This document shows positions 1 to 7,083 of a stretch of 18,996 bases of DNA, piece by piece. The stretch lies in contig CABUWK010000045.1 in the NCBI GenBank assembly GCA_902495325.1, forward strand, positions 1 to 18,996, read 5' to 3'. Below the pieces are notes generated by a model. It worked only from the letters and a program-made list of their open reading frames with translations, was not told where the DNA came from and did not search any database. Made by a program: the position numbers and the translations under genes. The DNA is from an uncultured Acidiphilium sp. Its GTDB lineage: Bacteria; Bacillota; Clostridia; Christensenellales; Borkfalkiaceae. How positions within the stretch are numbered: position 1 is the first letter of the stretch; each line of letters opens with the position of its first letter.

Positions 1-237
1 AAAATGATAGAATTGGCTAAAAGACGGCAATCACAATATGCAAAACAAATTGAATTTTGTGTGGCGGATGCGACCGATAGAAAAAGTATATTAGAATTAA
101 AAAGAAATCGAGCCTTTACTAAAGCAGTTTCTAATATGGCAATTATGGATATTACGGATATTGAACCACTTCTTATGGCTGTTTATGAACTGTTGCAGGA
201 AAGCGGAATTTTTGCCGAAACTATCTCAAAACGGTAG
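1..237 (+). pseudogene. 3' part of a class I SAM-dependent methyltransferase, truncated at both visible ends
   Basis: The reading frame is open from base 1 (one Lys codon precedes the first Met at base 4), so the gene starts outside the window. The residues FCVADATD followed by NMAIMDITDIEPL fit the post-II acidic strand and motif IV region (xNMAxMDxxDxEP) of small class I SAM methyltransferases. In that family the chain then continues through GIFxFxxxHPCF and about 50-80 more residues. Here it runs GIF and then stops ten codons later in unrelated sequence. I see the truncation directly; calling it a broken gene is inference, since a natural short variant cannot be excluded. Substrate is unknown. 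The DNA is AT-rich, unlike the sugar locus downstream. Confidence 0.55.
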
Positions 238-514
238 CGGAGATGACTTATCAATATGTTTATTACAAATATCTTCTAAATAAAAATACCTGTATGTAAA
301 AAGCATTTAGGAGAATAAAATGTGAATTACCTATTGTACTATAATCATTAATGGGGAGAAAGCTATGAAAGAGGCTATAAATATATTTGAGATTTGTGAT
401 GGCGTTGTTACGATATATAGAAAAAATGCTGCTAACACTTGAGATATCATATATAATTAAAGTATTATTATGTTTTGATGCGTCCCAACCATCTGCTTTA
501 TAGGAGGATAGCTT
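238..514. other. AT-rich intergenic stretch, no convincing gene
   Basis: This 277-base stretch is clearly richer in A and T than anything downstream of base 500. The only frame with a plausible ribosome site is a 25-codon one at 365-442 (start preceded by GGGGAG, product beginning MKEAINIFEICDG), which I do not recognise; it may be the front end of a decayed gene. No strong terminator hairpin follows the truncated methyltransferase. It reads like a scar or decayed region. Confidence 0.4.
439..468 (+). promoter_or_regulatory. Weak candidate promoter for the WYL regulator
   Basis: TTGAGA at 439-444 is followed after 18 bases by TATTAT at 463-468. A better -10 match, TATAAT at 452-457, lies nearby but lacks a -35 at proper spacing. 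In such AT-rich DNA either match could be chance. Confidence 0.3.
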
Positions 515-1492
515 ATGGCAAACGATACGAATAAAATCAAATTGCTTGTTCTGTGGGATATTCTGTGTAAAAACACGGACGAAAATCACGCAATGAACTC
601 TGACGAGATACGCGAAGAACTTGCAAAACGCGGAATCAGCGTAATGCGTAAAGTGGTTGCAACGGACATAGCCGCATTAAATAAATACGGCTATGAGGTT
701 TTATCCTATAAGAAAAAGTATTACTATTATTACGTCGTAAGCCGTCCGCTTGAAACGGCGGAAGTCGTTATGCTTGCAGACGTCATCAAGGCGTCCAAAC
801 TGACTTCTACGCAGAAAAATATAATGATTGAAAAATTGTCAGGTACGCTGTGTTCCCATCAGGCAGAGAATCTTTCAAAGCATATTATTTCGTTGGATAA
901 AAGCAGAAAAGGAAGTTCGTCTTTGATTTACAACGTGGACGCCATAGAGCGCGGAATAGAAGAAAACAAGCAAATTTCTTTCTTGTATTTCGACTATGAC
1001 GAGAAGCATAAAAAAGTCTATCGAAAGAACGGCGACAGATATATGGTCAATCCTGCGTTTATGGTATGGAACAGGGATAATTATTATATGTTGTGTTTCT
1101 CAAACGGACACGACGACATGGTAACGTACCGCCTTGACAAAATGGAGAACGTAAAGGTCGAAGAAGCGGAGCGCGAACCGCACCCGGAATACGAGTTATT
1201 CAATACGGAAGAATACCGAAAGCAGGTGTTTTCAATGTTCGGCGGAGAAACGCAAAAAGTAACCCTTCTTTTTACGCCGAAAATTCTTTCGGATATGTTC
1301 GACCGTTACGGGGACGATATACGAATCAGAAAGATTGACGACAATACATATACGGTTGACGTAGCCGTTCAGGTATCGAAAACGTTCTTTGCGTGGATCG
1401 TCGGAACGCAGGGAAAGGTCAAAATCAAAGCTCCTGAAAAGGTAGTTACGGAGTTTTCAGACTTTGTAGCAAAGATAAAAGAAGTATATTAG
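515..1492 (+). CDS. WYL-domain transcriptional regulator
   Basis: A 325-residue protein with the usual layout of DeoR-like/WYL regulators: an N-terminal winged helix-turn-helix at about residues 8-65 (DEIREELAKRGISV, then RKVVATDIAALNKYGYEV) and a WYL sensor domain at about 135-220, followed by the WYL C-terminal extension. The signature W-Y-L is replaced by Y190-Y191-M192 in the segment RDNYYML, while the flanking basic sensor residues (NGDRYMVNP, TYRLDKM) remain. WYL domains bind nucleic-acid or nucleotide ligands in characterised members; the ligand here is unknown. The start is well set by AGGAGG at 502-507, seven bases upstream. It is a single-gene transcript closed by a strong terminator, so it probably acts alone or on distant targets. 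WYL regulators often mark accessory regions. Confidence 0.9.
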   Translation: MANDTNKIKLLVLWDILCKNTDENHAMNSDEIREELAKRGISVMRKVVATDIAALNKYGYEVLSYKKKYYYYYVVSRPLETAEVVMLADVIKASKLTSTQKNIMIEKLSGTLCSHQAENLSKHIISLDKSRKGSSSLIYNVDAIERGIEENKQISFLYFDYDEKHKKVYRKNGDRYMVNPAFMVWNRDNYYMLCFSNGHDDMVTYRLDKMENVKVEEAEREPHPEYELFNTEEYRKQVFSMFGGETQKVTLLFTPKILSDMFDRYGDDIRIRKIDDNTYTVDVAVQVSKTFFAWIVGTQGKVKIKAPEKVVTEFSDFVAKIKEVY

Positions 1493-1505
1493 CCCGTAAA
1501 AAAGA

Positions 1506-1536
1506 TGCTCTCACTTCGGTGGGAGCAAATTTTTTT
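1506..1536 (+). terminator. Intrinsic terminator after the WYL gene
   Basis: TGCTCTCAC (1506-1514) pairs over nine bases (one G-T pair) with GTGGGAGCA (1519-1527) around a TTCG tetraloop closed by C-G, followed by a run of seven T residues at 1530-1536. It begins 14 bases after the WYL stop codon and separates that gene from lexA. Confidence 0.93.
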
Positions 1537-1587
1537 GAAAAAATTCATAAAAAAGTCTTTCAATGCCAAATTTTTGGAACTGAAAAT

Positions 1588-1616
1588 TTGAAATAATCAA
1601 AAAGAAATGGTATAAT
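1588..1616 (+). promoter_or_regulatory. Sigma-A promoter of lexA
   Basis: TTGAAA at 1588-1593, a 17-base spacer and TATAAT at 1611-1616, with an extended -10 TG at 1608-1609. The predicted start of transcription is near 1623, about 52 bases before the lexA start codon and just upstream of the inverted repeat at 1632-1650. Confidence 0.85.
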
Positions 1617-1631
1617 ACGCTCACAATCTAA

Positions 1632-1650
1632 ATTGAACGCAAAGTTCAAT
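1632..1650. promoter_or_regulatory. Probable LexA operator (autoregulation)
   Basis: A perfect seven-base inverted repeat, ATTGAAC and GTTCAAT, separated by five bases (GCAAA). It sits about 10 bases after the predicted transcription start and before the start codon, where a repressor would block transcription. Gram-positive LexA boxes have GAAC and GTTC half-sites separated by four bases; here the half-sites match but the gap is five, so this protein may recognise a slightly different spacing. Binding is inferred from position and sequence. Confidence 0.65.
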
Positions 1651-1674
1651 ATAAGAACAAAAGAGGACTTACCA

Positions 1675-2274
1675 ATGAGAACGCTAAACCCGAACACCTT
1701 GGAACGGGTGGAGAACTATATCACCGAATATCAGAAGAAGAACGGAAAATCACCGAGCTACCGTCAGATTATGCACGGCGTGGGGATGAGTTCTCTCAAT
1801 CTTGTACAGAGATACGTTTTGGCGCTTGAAAGAGAGGGACGAATCGAAAGGACGCGAATCGGCAATATCTCCGTGCCGCCGAAGCTGAAGCCGAGCGGAG
1901 TTGCGATTGCGCCGCTTGTGGGTTCTATCGCCTGCGGACAACCTGTTGACGCGGTAGAAAATATCGAAGAAAGTTTTGCGCTTCCGCGCTCTATTTTCGG
2001 AAACGGCGACTTGTTTATGCTCCGCACGTTCGGCGACAGTATGATTGACATAGGTATCAAAAAAGACGACCTCGTAGTTATCCGCAAGCAAAACACGGCA
2101 GATGACGGAGAGATTGTCGTGGCAATGATAAACGGCGAAACGACTTTGAAACGTATTTTCAGAAGAAACGGCAAAGTCATTCTGCATCCCGAAAACAAAG
2201 AGATGAAAGATATTGTCGTAAAGGATTGCGAGATACAGGGAGTCTTGGTCAGTTGTATCAAGATATATGATTAA
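1675..2274 (+). CDS. lexA: LexA-family repressor with S24 self-cleavage domain
   Basis: A 199-residue protein, typical LexA length. The N-terminal winged helix (about residues 8-60, KSPSYRQIMHGVGMSSLNLVQRYV) is the LexA DNA-binding domain. The C-terminal peptidase S24 half has the catalytic dyad Ser122 (GDSMID) and Lys159 (ETTLKRI). The self-cleavage site is Cys87-Gly88 (SIACGQP) where E. coli LexA has Ala-Gly; Cys-Gly is used in UmuD and tolerated in some LexA-like proteins. The role is repression of SOS or damage-induced genes until activated RecA stimulates self-cleavage. I chose the ATG at 1675 with AGAGG upstream; an in-frame TTG at 1633 lies inside the operator-like repeat and would add a non-homologous tail. 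No terminator follows, so transcripts may run into the sugar cluster. Confidence 0.9.
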   Translation: MRTLNPNTLERVENYITEYQKKNGKSPSYRQIMHGVGMSSLNLVQRYVLALEREGRIERTRIGNISVPPKLKPSGVAIAPLVGSIACGQPVDAVENIEESFALPRSIFGNGDLFMLRTFGDSMIDIGIKKDDLVVIRKQNTADDGEIVVAMINGETTLKRIFRRNGKVILHPENKEMKDIVVKDCEIQGVLVSCIKIYD

Positions 2275-2281
2275 GGTATTG

Positions 2282-2353
2282 ATGCGCTTTACGCCCCGAA
2301 AGCGCAAAGATATAGAAATTACGGACGATGAGCGACTGTTGCATTGGAGTTAA
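2282..2353 (+). CDS. Small unrecognised frame directly after lexA (23 residues)
   Basis: An ATG seven bases after the lexA stop, with AAGG at normal spacing, opens a 23-residue frame that starts MRFTPRKRKDIEITDDERL and ends HWS. It is basic at the front and acidic in the middle. LexA-like genes are often followed by a co-transcribed repair gene, so this could be the surviving front end of a lost partner or a true small protein. I recognise no family. A perfect hairpin lies within its first codons. Confidence 0.28.
   Translation: MRFTPRKRKDIEITDDERLLHWS
2283..2306 (+). repeat. Perfect 8-base inverted repeat (hairpin) without T-tract
   Basis: TGCGCTTT pairs with AAAGCGCA across an eight-base loop (ACGCCCCG). 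It lies immediately after lexA and overlaps the possible small frame. No T-run follows, so it is not a standard terminator; it could be an RNA processing or stability element or an operator. Confidence 0.55.
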
Positions 2354-2388
2354 GCATAGGTAAAAAAATAAATAAAAGCAGGGAAATT

Positions 2389-4035
2389 ATGATCACTTTT
2401 GCGGTCCTGGGGCTTGGCAACAGAGGTTCCGTTTATTCCGACAATATCGTAAAACACAACAATGCGAAAATCGTTTCCGTATGCGACGTTTCCCCCGCAA
2501 GCCTGAATCGGGCAAGGGAACTTTACGGCGTGAAAGAAGAAGATCTCTTCGATAACGAAGAGAAGTTTTTCGAAAAAAAGCGTGCCGACGTTCTGATCGT
2601 CGCCACTTTAGACGGGCTTCATTGCCGTCAGACGGTAAAGGCGCTTTCTCTCGGGTACGACGTTCTTCTCGAAAAGCCCGTCGCGCCGACCATGGAAGAA
2701 TGTAACGAGATCTACGCCGCAGCGCAGAAATACGGAAGAGACGTCGTGGTGTGTCATAACCTTCGTTACACGCCTTTTTATCAGAAGCTGAAAACGCTGA
2801 TCGCAAGCGGCGTGATCGGCGAGGTTCTGAGCGTGGAACAAGCCGAAAACGTGGCTTACAGCCATTACATGTGCAGTTTTATCCGCGGTAAATGGCACAG
2901 CGCGGAAGAAACGAGCCCGATCATTCTGCAAAAATGCTGTCACGATCTCGATCTGATTTCCTGGTTCGTCGGCAAAAAGGACGAGAGGGAAGAATCTTTC
3001 GGCGCGCTTTGCTTTTATACCGGCGAACACAAACCTGCGGGGGCGGCGGATCGTTGCCTTGATTGCAAAGTGAAAAATTGCCCCTATAACGCTTACGAAT
3101 TTTCGGTAAAAGCTCCGGGTACCCTCTGCGTGCCTTACGGGTTCGAGTTCACGCCCGAAAATATAGCGGATTTCCTTCGCCCGCGGGAAAACTTATACGG
3201 GCAGTGCGTTTTTGCCTGTCCGAACGACGTTTGCGACCGTCAGACGGTGAATATCTCCTTCTCGGACGGCGTGACCGCAAATCTTCTGATGCACGGCTTC
3301 TCCGTTTACGAAACCTATCGCGTTACCCGCGTTTTCGGTACGAAAGGGGAGCTGTCGGGCAGACTTGAAGACGGAACGATCCGTATCAGGCTGTTCGACG
3401 GAACGGATAAAACGATCGACGTGAACGGGGAGATCGAGGACAAAACGAGCCACAGCGGCGGCGATGCGAAACTCGTTGCCGATTATATTTCGTATAAAGA
3501 GACGGGCGTCCGTCCGCTCGGCATCAGCAAATTGTCCGATTCGCTGCAAAGCCACCGGCTGGCATTCGTCGCGGAAGAAAAACGGCTTTTAAGTCCTCTT
3601 CCGCCCGTTGCGGAGTTGCAGGGCGAAAACAGGAAGGGGGAATATGCGGGCGTATACGCCGTCGTTTCCGATTTCATGAAAGAGCACGGCGGAAAAGGCG
3701 TTCAGGCGGTTACGATGACGGTGAACTGCCGCGCGGAGGACCTGGAAAAGAGGATCGCGGCGGACACGGCGTTTCTGACCGCGCTGATCGGCGCAAAAGT
3801 ATATAAAACCGATAAAAACGTTTCCGAACGGGAATATCCGCACGGCTTTCTCGTCCTCTTCTTTGAAAACGGCGGGGTGGCAAGGTATTCCTATACCTGT
3901 TCCCCTCTGCCCGAAAGAACGGAGATCTCGGCGTTTGCTCCGTCTGCCAACGTGTATGCGGACAGCGAGAAAAAGATTGCCGTTATCAAGACCGGAGAAC
4001 TTTTTGACGACGATAAAAAAATCGCCCTCGGGTAA
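2389..4035 (+). CDS. Gfo/Idh/MocA-family oxidoreductase with Cys-rich insert and C-terminal extension
   Basis: A 548-residue NAD(P)-dependent oxidoreductase, much longer than the usual 330-400. The N-terminal Rossmann fold begins FAVLGLGNRGSVYS (dinucleotide loop at residues 8-13), with the catalytic-lysine motif EKP at 95-97 and the family histidine in CCHDLDLI (His185). Between about 221 and 282 lies a cysteine-rich stretch (C223, C226, C231, then C247, C273, C277, C282), suggesting a structural metal site. Residues from about 415 to 548 form an added domain resembling a second, partial Gfo beta-sheet domain. Such enzymes oxidise or reduce sugars or glycosides at a ring carbon; the substrate is unknown. 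The start at 2389 has AGGG upstream and gives a normal Rossmann N-terminus; an in-frame TTG at 2344 is less likely. It leads the glycosidase cluster, which suggests work on the same imported glycoside. Confidence 0.87.
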   Translation: MITFAVLGLGNRGSVYSDNIVKHNNAKIVSVCDVSPASLNRARELYGVKEEDLFDNEEKFFEKKRADVLIVATLDGLHCRQTVKALSLGYDVLLEKPVAPTMEECNEIYAAAQKYGRDVVVCHNLRYTPFYQKLKTLIASGVIGEVLSVEQAENVAYSHYMCSFIRGKWHSAEETSPIILQKCCHDLDLISWFVGKKDEREESFGALCFYTGEHKPAGAADRCLDCKVKNCPYNAYEFSVKAPGTLCVPYGFEFTPENIADFLRPRENLYGQCVFACPNDVCDRQTVNISFSDGVTANLLMHGFSVYETYRVTRVFGTKGELSGRLEDGTIRIRLFDGTDKTIDVNGEIEDKTSHSGGDAKLVADYISYKETGVRPLGISKLSDSLQSHRLAFVAEEKRLLSPLPPVAELQGENRKGEYAGVYAVVSDFMKEHGGKGVQAVTMTVNCRAEDLEKRIAADTAFLTALIGAKVYKTDKNVSEREYPHGFLVLFFENGGVARYSYTCSPLPERTEISAFAPSANVYADSEKKIAVIKTGELFDDDKKIALG

Positions 4036-4062
4036 ATTGCAGGGGGATCGGAAACAGCTTTT

Positions 4063-5946
4063 ATGTTTGAAAAATCGCAATGGATCTGGGAGAACGGAGA
4101 TCCTTTTCCCGACGAATATGCAGAGTTCAGGGTCGCGGTGAGCGGCAGAAAAGGAATTCTGAGGATCGCCGCCGAAACCGATTACGCCGCTTACGTAAAC
4201 GGAAAACTTGCCGCGTTCGGTTCGTATAAGGGTTTTGAAACGGTCAAGTTTTACGACGAGATCGTTCTCGATCCCTTTCTGACGGAAAAAGAAAACGAGG
4301 TCGATATCGTCGTGTGGTATCAGGGGGTGAACTGTTCCTCTTCGATCGACTGCGGCGCGGGCGTTCTGTTCGAGATCGCCGCGGGCGGGAAGATCGTCGG
4401 CGCAAGCGGAAAGAATACGCCCTCCCGCATCGACACGCGGTATAAAAACCATTATCGGAAACGCCTTACTCCGCAACTCGGCTTTTCCTTTTTATACGAT
4501 GCGTCTGCGAATACGGAAAAGTGGGGCGATAGCACGATTATCGTGCAAAACGTCACACTTTTGCCCCGTCCGGTCGAAAAACTTGTCGTTTCCGCTCCGG
4601 CGGAGTCGACCCTGATCGGACAGGAAGGCGGCGTGTATCTTTTCGATCTGCATCGGGAGCTTGCAGGGCAGCTTTACCTCGATTTCGTATCGGAAGAAAG
4701 GCAAAAACTCACGATCGCTTACGGCGAACATATCGTGACGGGCGGTGTTTCCCGCGTGATCGGCAACCGTGATTTCTCGGTGGAATATATTGCAAAGGAG
4801 GGGCGTAACGAATACGTGAACCCCTTCCGGCGGCTCGGGCTGAGATATCTCGAAGTGCATGCCGAAAAGCCGATAAAAGTCAATAAAATTACGATCCTGC
4901 CCGTAAATTATCCCCTGAAAAGGCGTGAATTTATCGCGGATACGCCTTTGCACGAAAAGATAACGAACGTCGCCGCGGACACACTCGCCCTTTGCATGCA
5001 CGAGCATTACGAAGATTGCGTGTGGCGGGAACAGGCTCTTTATACCTTCGACAGCCGCAACGAAATGCTTTGCGATTATTTCGCTTTCGAACAAAGCGGT
5101 TTCGCCCGTTCCAATCTTCTTCTGATCAATCGCGGCGTACGGAAGGACGGCTTTCTGGAGCTGACTTATCCTGCCGTCGATACCCCCGCCATTCCGCTGT
5201 ATTCTCTGTGCTTTATCGTTCAGGTTTACGAATACGTGAAGTTCACGGGAGATAAGTCTGTTCTTCCGGTTGTCGCAAATACGCTTTGCGGCATTATGAA
5301 TAATTTCAGAAAATTGGCGGATAAGCGGCTTATAGCTGACTTTCCGTATCCATACTGGAACTTTTACGAGTGGGGGAACGGAAGCGATAATTGCGGCGAT
5401 CTCTCTAAGACCCCGGACGCGGAACAGCCGGAGAGATATTCTCTTATTTTAAACGCCTATTACGTTTATGCCGAAGAGAGATTCGCGTCTTTGTTTCCGG
5501 ATCGCGCGGTCGATACAGAGGAAATGAAAGAGCGGATCGCAAAAGAGTTTTATTCGAAAGAAAGGAAAATGTTCCGCGCCTATAAAGGCGAAGAAAATTA
5601 TACCGGATTCGGAAACGCGATGGCGCTTCTGATCGGGCTCGGCGGCGATGAGCTTGCGGAAAGGCTCGCAAGAGGGGAAGCCGCGAAAGCGACGCTCGCC
5701 GCGGCGACTTACGTGTACGACGCGCTTTTGTCCTTCGGCAAAAAATTCGAAGACTATGTGATCGCCGATATCGATAAAAACTATAAAAAAATGCTCGACG
5801 AAGGAGCAACGACTTTCTGGGAAACGATCGAAGGGGTGACCGAAAACGACCTTTCGTGCAGTTTGTGCCACGGGTGGAGCGCCCTTCCGATCTATTATTA
5901 CGCCGTGACCGGCAAAATCAGATTCAAAGAGGACAAGACAAGATGA
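4063..5946 (+). CDS. GH78-type (alpha-L-rhamnosidase-like) glycoside hydrolase, cytoplasmic
   Basis: A 627-residue protein without signal peptide. Residues about 1-175 form the N-terminal beta-sandwich typical of rhamnosidases (TDYAAYVNGKLAAFGSYKGFE), and about 290-610 the (alpha/alpha)6 catalytic barrel. The motif EDCVWREQALYTFD gives Asp318, Glu323 and Asp330, whose spacing equals the D567/E572/D579 set of Bacillus GH78 RhaB; Glu587 in ATTFWETIEG followed by CHGWSALP fits the second catalytic acid region. The chain ends about 24 residues after that motif, so the usual C-terminal beta-domain is missing. Known members release alpha-L-rhamnose, but family-level matches do not fix the sugar. 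It starts 27 bases after the oxidoreductase and overlaps the next gene by ATGA. The ribosome site is weak. Confidence 0.85.
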   Translation: MFEKSQWIWENGDPFPDEYAEFRVAVSGRKGILRIAAETDYAAYVNGKLAAFGSYKGFETVKFYDEIVLDPFLTEKENEVDIVVWYQGVNCSSSIDCGAGVLFEIAAGGKIVGASGKNTPSRIDTRYKNHYRKRLTPQLGFSFLYDASANTEKWGDSTIIVQNVTLLPRPVEKLVVSAPAESTLIGQEGGVYLFDLHRELAGQLYLDFVSEERQKLTIAYGEHIVTGGVSRVIGNRDFSVEYIAKEGRNEYVNPFRRLGLRYLEVHAEKPIKVNKITILPVNYPLKRREFIADTPLHEKITNVAADTLALCMHEHYEDCVWREQALYTFDSRNEMLCDYFAFEQSGFARSNLLLINRGVRKDGFLELTYPAVDTPAIPLYSLCFIVQVYEYVKFTGDKSVLPVVANTLCGIMNNFRKLADKRLIADFPYPYWNFYEWGNGSDNCGDLSKTPDAEQPERYSLILNAYYVYAEERFASLFPDRAVDTEEMKERIAKEFYSKERKMFRAYKGEENYTGFGNAMALLIGLGGDELAERLARGEAAKATLAAATYVYDALLSFGKKFEDYVIADIDKNYKKMLDEGATTFWETIEGVTENDLSCSLCHGWSALPIYYYAVTGKIRFKEDKTR

Positions 5947-7082
5947 ATAAATTTGTAACGAGTTTCTGGAATTACGTTCCCTCCGGTGTGATCGACGCGG
6001 AAAAGTGTGTGGACGACTGGGCGGAACTCGGCATGAACCTCCCCATGACCTGCTCCTGCGAGAAGGACGAAGATTACGACTATATTCTGAAAAATCTCGA
6101 CGCCGCGGCGAAAAAGGGGATGAAACTCATCGTCTGCGACAAGCGCACGCTCTGGTACGAAATCGGTACGATCGGCGAGGAAGAATATCGCTGCCGCGTG
6201 AAAGCCGCCGCGGACAAATTTGCGTCGCACCCCGCGTTTTTTGCTTTCCATGTGGGCGACGAACCGGCAAAAGTGCATTGGGCGGACATGCTGAAGGCGG
6301 TTAAGATCGTCCGCGAATACGCCCGTCCGTTTATCAATTTCCTTCCCTTTTTCGACGAGGATTTCGAAAAGACGCTCGGTACCAACCATGCGGGTTACGA
6401 AAAGATGATCGAGGATGCGGTGAAGGAAACGAAACTGCCTCAGCTTTGCTATGACTGCTACTTCCAGATGTTCGAAAACAATCCGGAAGAGGGCATCGGG
6501 CTGTATTTCCATAACCTGAACCGTTACCGCGCTCTTTCCGAAAAAACGGGCGTCGATTTCTGGACGACCCTTCTTTCGGTCGGACATTGGGCGTTCCGCG
6601 TTCCTTCGGAAGACGATATCCGCTGGCAGATCTCCACGGCATGCGCGCACGGCGCGAAAGGGATCTTCTGGTTTTATATTTACGGCAGACTTCTCGAATC
6701 GAGTTATCGTCAGTCCCCGTTCGATCAGTATTACAACAAAACGGCTACTTTCGAAAAACTCGCGCGGCAGATGCGCCTTTTCAACGATCATTTTGCCGAC
6801 AGGCTATATCACGCGAAACTTCTCGAAGTATATCACGCCGGCAGAACTTACGGCGGCACGCCGCTTTATACCCCCGGTTGTATCGACGGGTTGTTTTTCA
6901 AACGCGCCTGGGGTATGCCGATGATCGTTTCCCGTTTCGAAGATCCGGACGGAAAGGAATTTTTGTTGTTCGTGAACAATTCTCAGAATAAGATAGAAAG
7001 GATCGAGGGCGAATATAAGGGAAGAAAACTGTTCGACTGGTTCGCCCCCGGACAGATGCTGATCGTGGAAGAAGGAAAATAA
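5943..7082 (+). CDS. Uncharacterised (beta/alpha)8-barrel glycoside-hydrolase-like protein
   Basis: A 379-residue soluble protein with no signal peptide. The pattern of short strands ending in polar residues fits a clan GH-A-like TIM barrel: FVTSFWNYVP, LIVCDKR, FFAFHVGDEP (105-108), QLCYDCYF, VDFWTTLLSVGHW and AKGIFWFYIYG. GDEP, with Glu107, is placed as the acid/base of barrel 4 in several beta-galactosidase-like families; Asp171 or a residue of YDCYFQM is the next candidate, but I cannot name the nucleophile confidently. The last roughly 70 residues (VSRFEDPDGKEFLLFVNNS) look like a small beta-domain. No CAZy family can be assigned from memory. The start codon overlaps the preceding stop (ATGA), so translation is coupled to the GH78-type gene, and both likely process one glycoside. 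Confidence 0.7.
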   Translation: MNKFVTSFWNYVPSGVIDAEKCVDDWAELGMNLPMTCSCEKDEDYDYILKNLDAAAKKGMKLIVCDKRTLWYEIGTIGEEEYRCRVKAAADKFASHPAFFAFHVGDEPAKVHWADMLKAVKIVREYARPFINFLPFFDEDFEKTLGTNHAGYEKMIEDAVKETKLPQLCYDCYFQMFENNPEEGIGLYFHNLNRYRALSEKTGVDFWTTLLSVGHWAFRVPSEDDIRWQISTACAHGAKGIFWFYIYGRLLESSYRQSPFDQYYNKTATFEKLARQMRLFNDHFADRLYHAKLLEVYHAGRTYGGTPLYTPGCIDGLFFKRAWGMPMIVSRFEDPDGKEFLLFVNNSQNKIERIEGEYKGRKLFDWFAPGQMLIVEEGK

Positions 7083-7083
7083 C

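Noticed and set aside
1633..1674. In-frame TTG start adding 14 residues to LexA
   Set aside because: It lies inside the palindromic operator-like repeat, lacks a ribosome site and adds a tail absent from LexA; the ATG at 1675 has AGAGG upstream.
2283..2306. Terminator after lexA
   Set aside because: The stem is perfect but no T-run follows, so it cannot act as a normal intrinsic terminator.
2344..2388. Upstream TTG start for the first Gfo oxidoreductase
   Set aside because: The Rossmann fold normally begins within a few residues of the start, and AGGG sits correctly before the ATG at 2389.
2275..2388. Dedicated promoter for the first sugar cluster
   Set aside because: TTGCAT at 2339 and A-rich sequence near 2365 do not form a -35/-10 pair at acceptable spacing, so the promoter remains unidentified.
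3589..4476. Long minus-strand open frame opposite the Gfo and GH78-type genes
   Set aside because: It is a shadow frame kept open by codon bias, crosses two real genes and has no family-like sequence.
5898..6791. 297-codon minus-strand frame opposite the TIM-barrel gene
   Set aside because: Antisense shadow of a well-supported gene; no ribosome site or recognisable motif.
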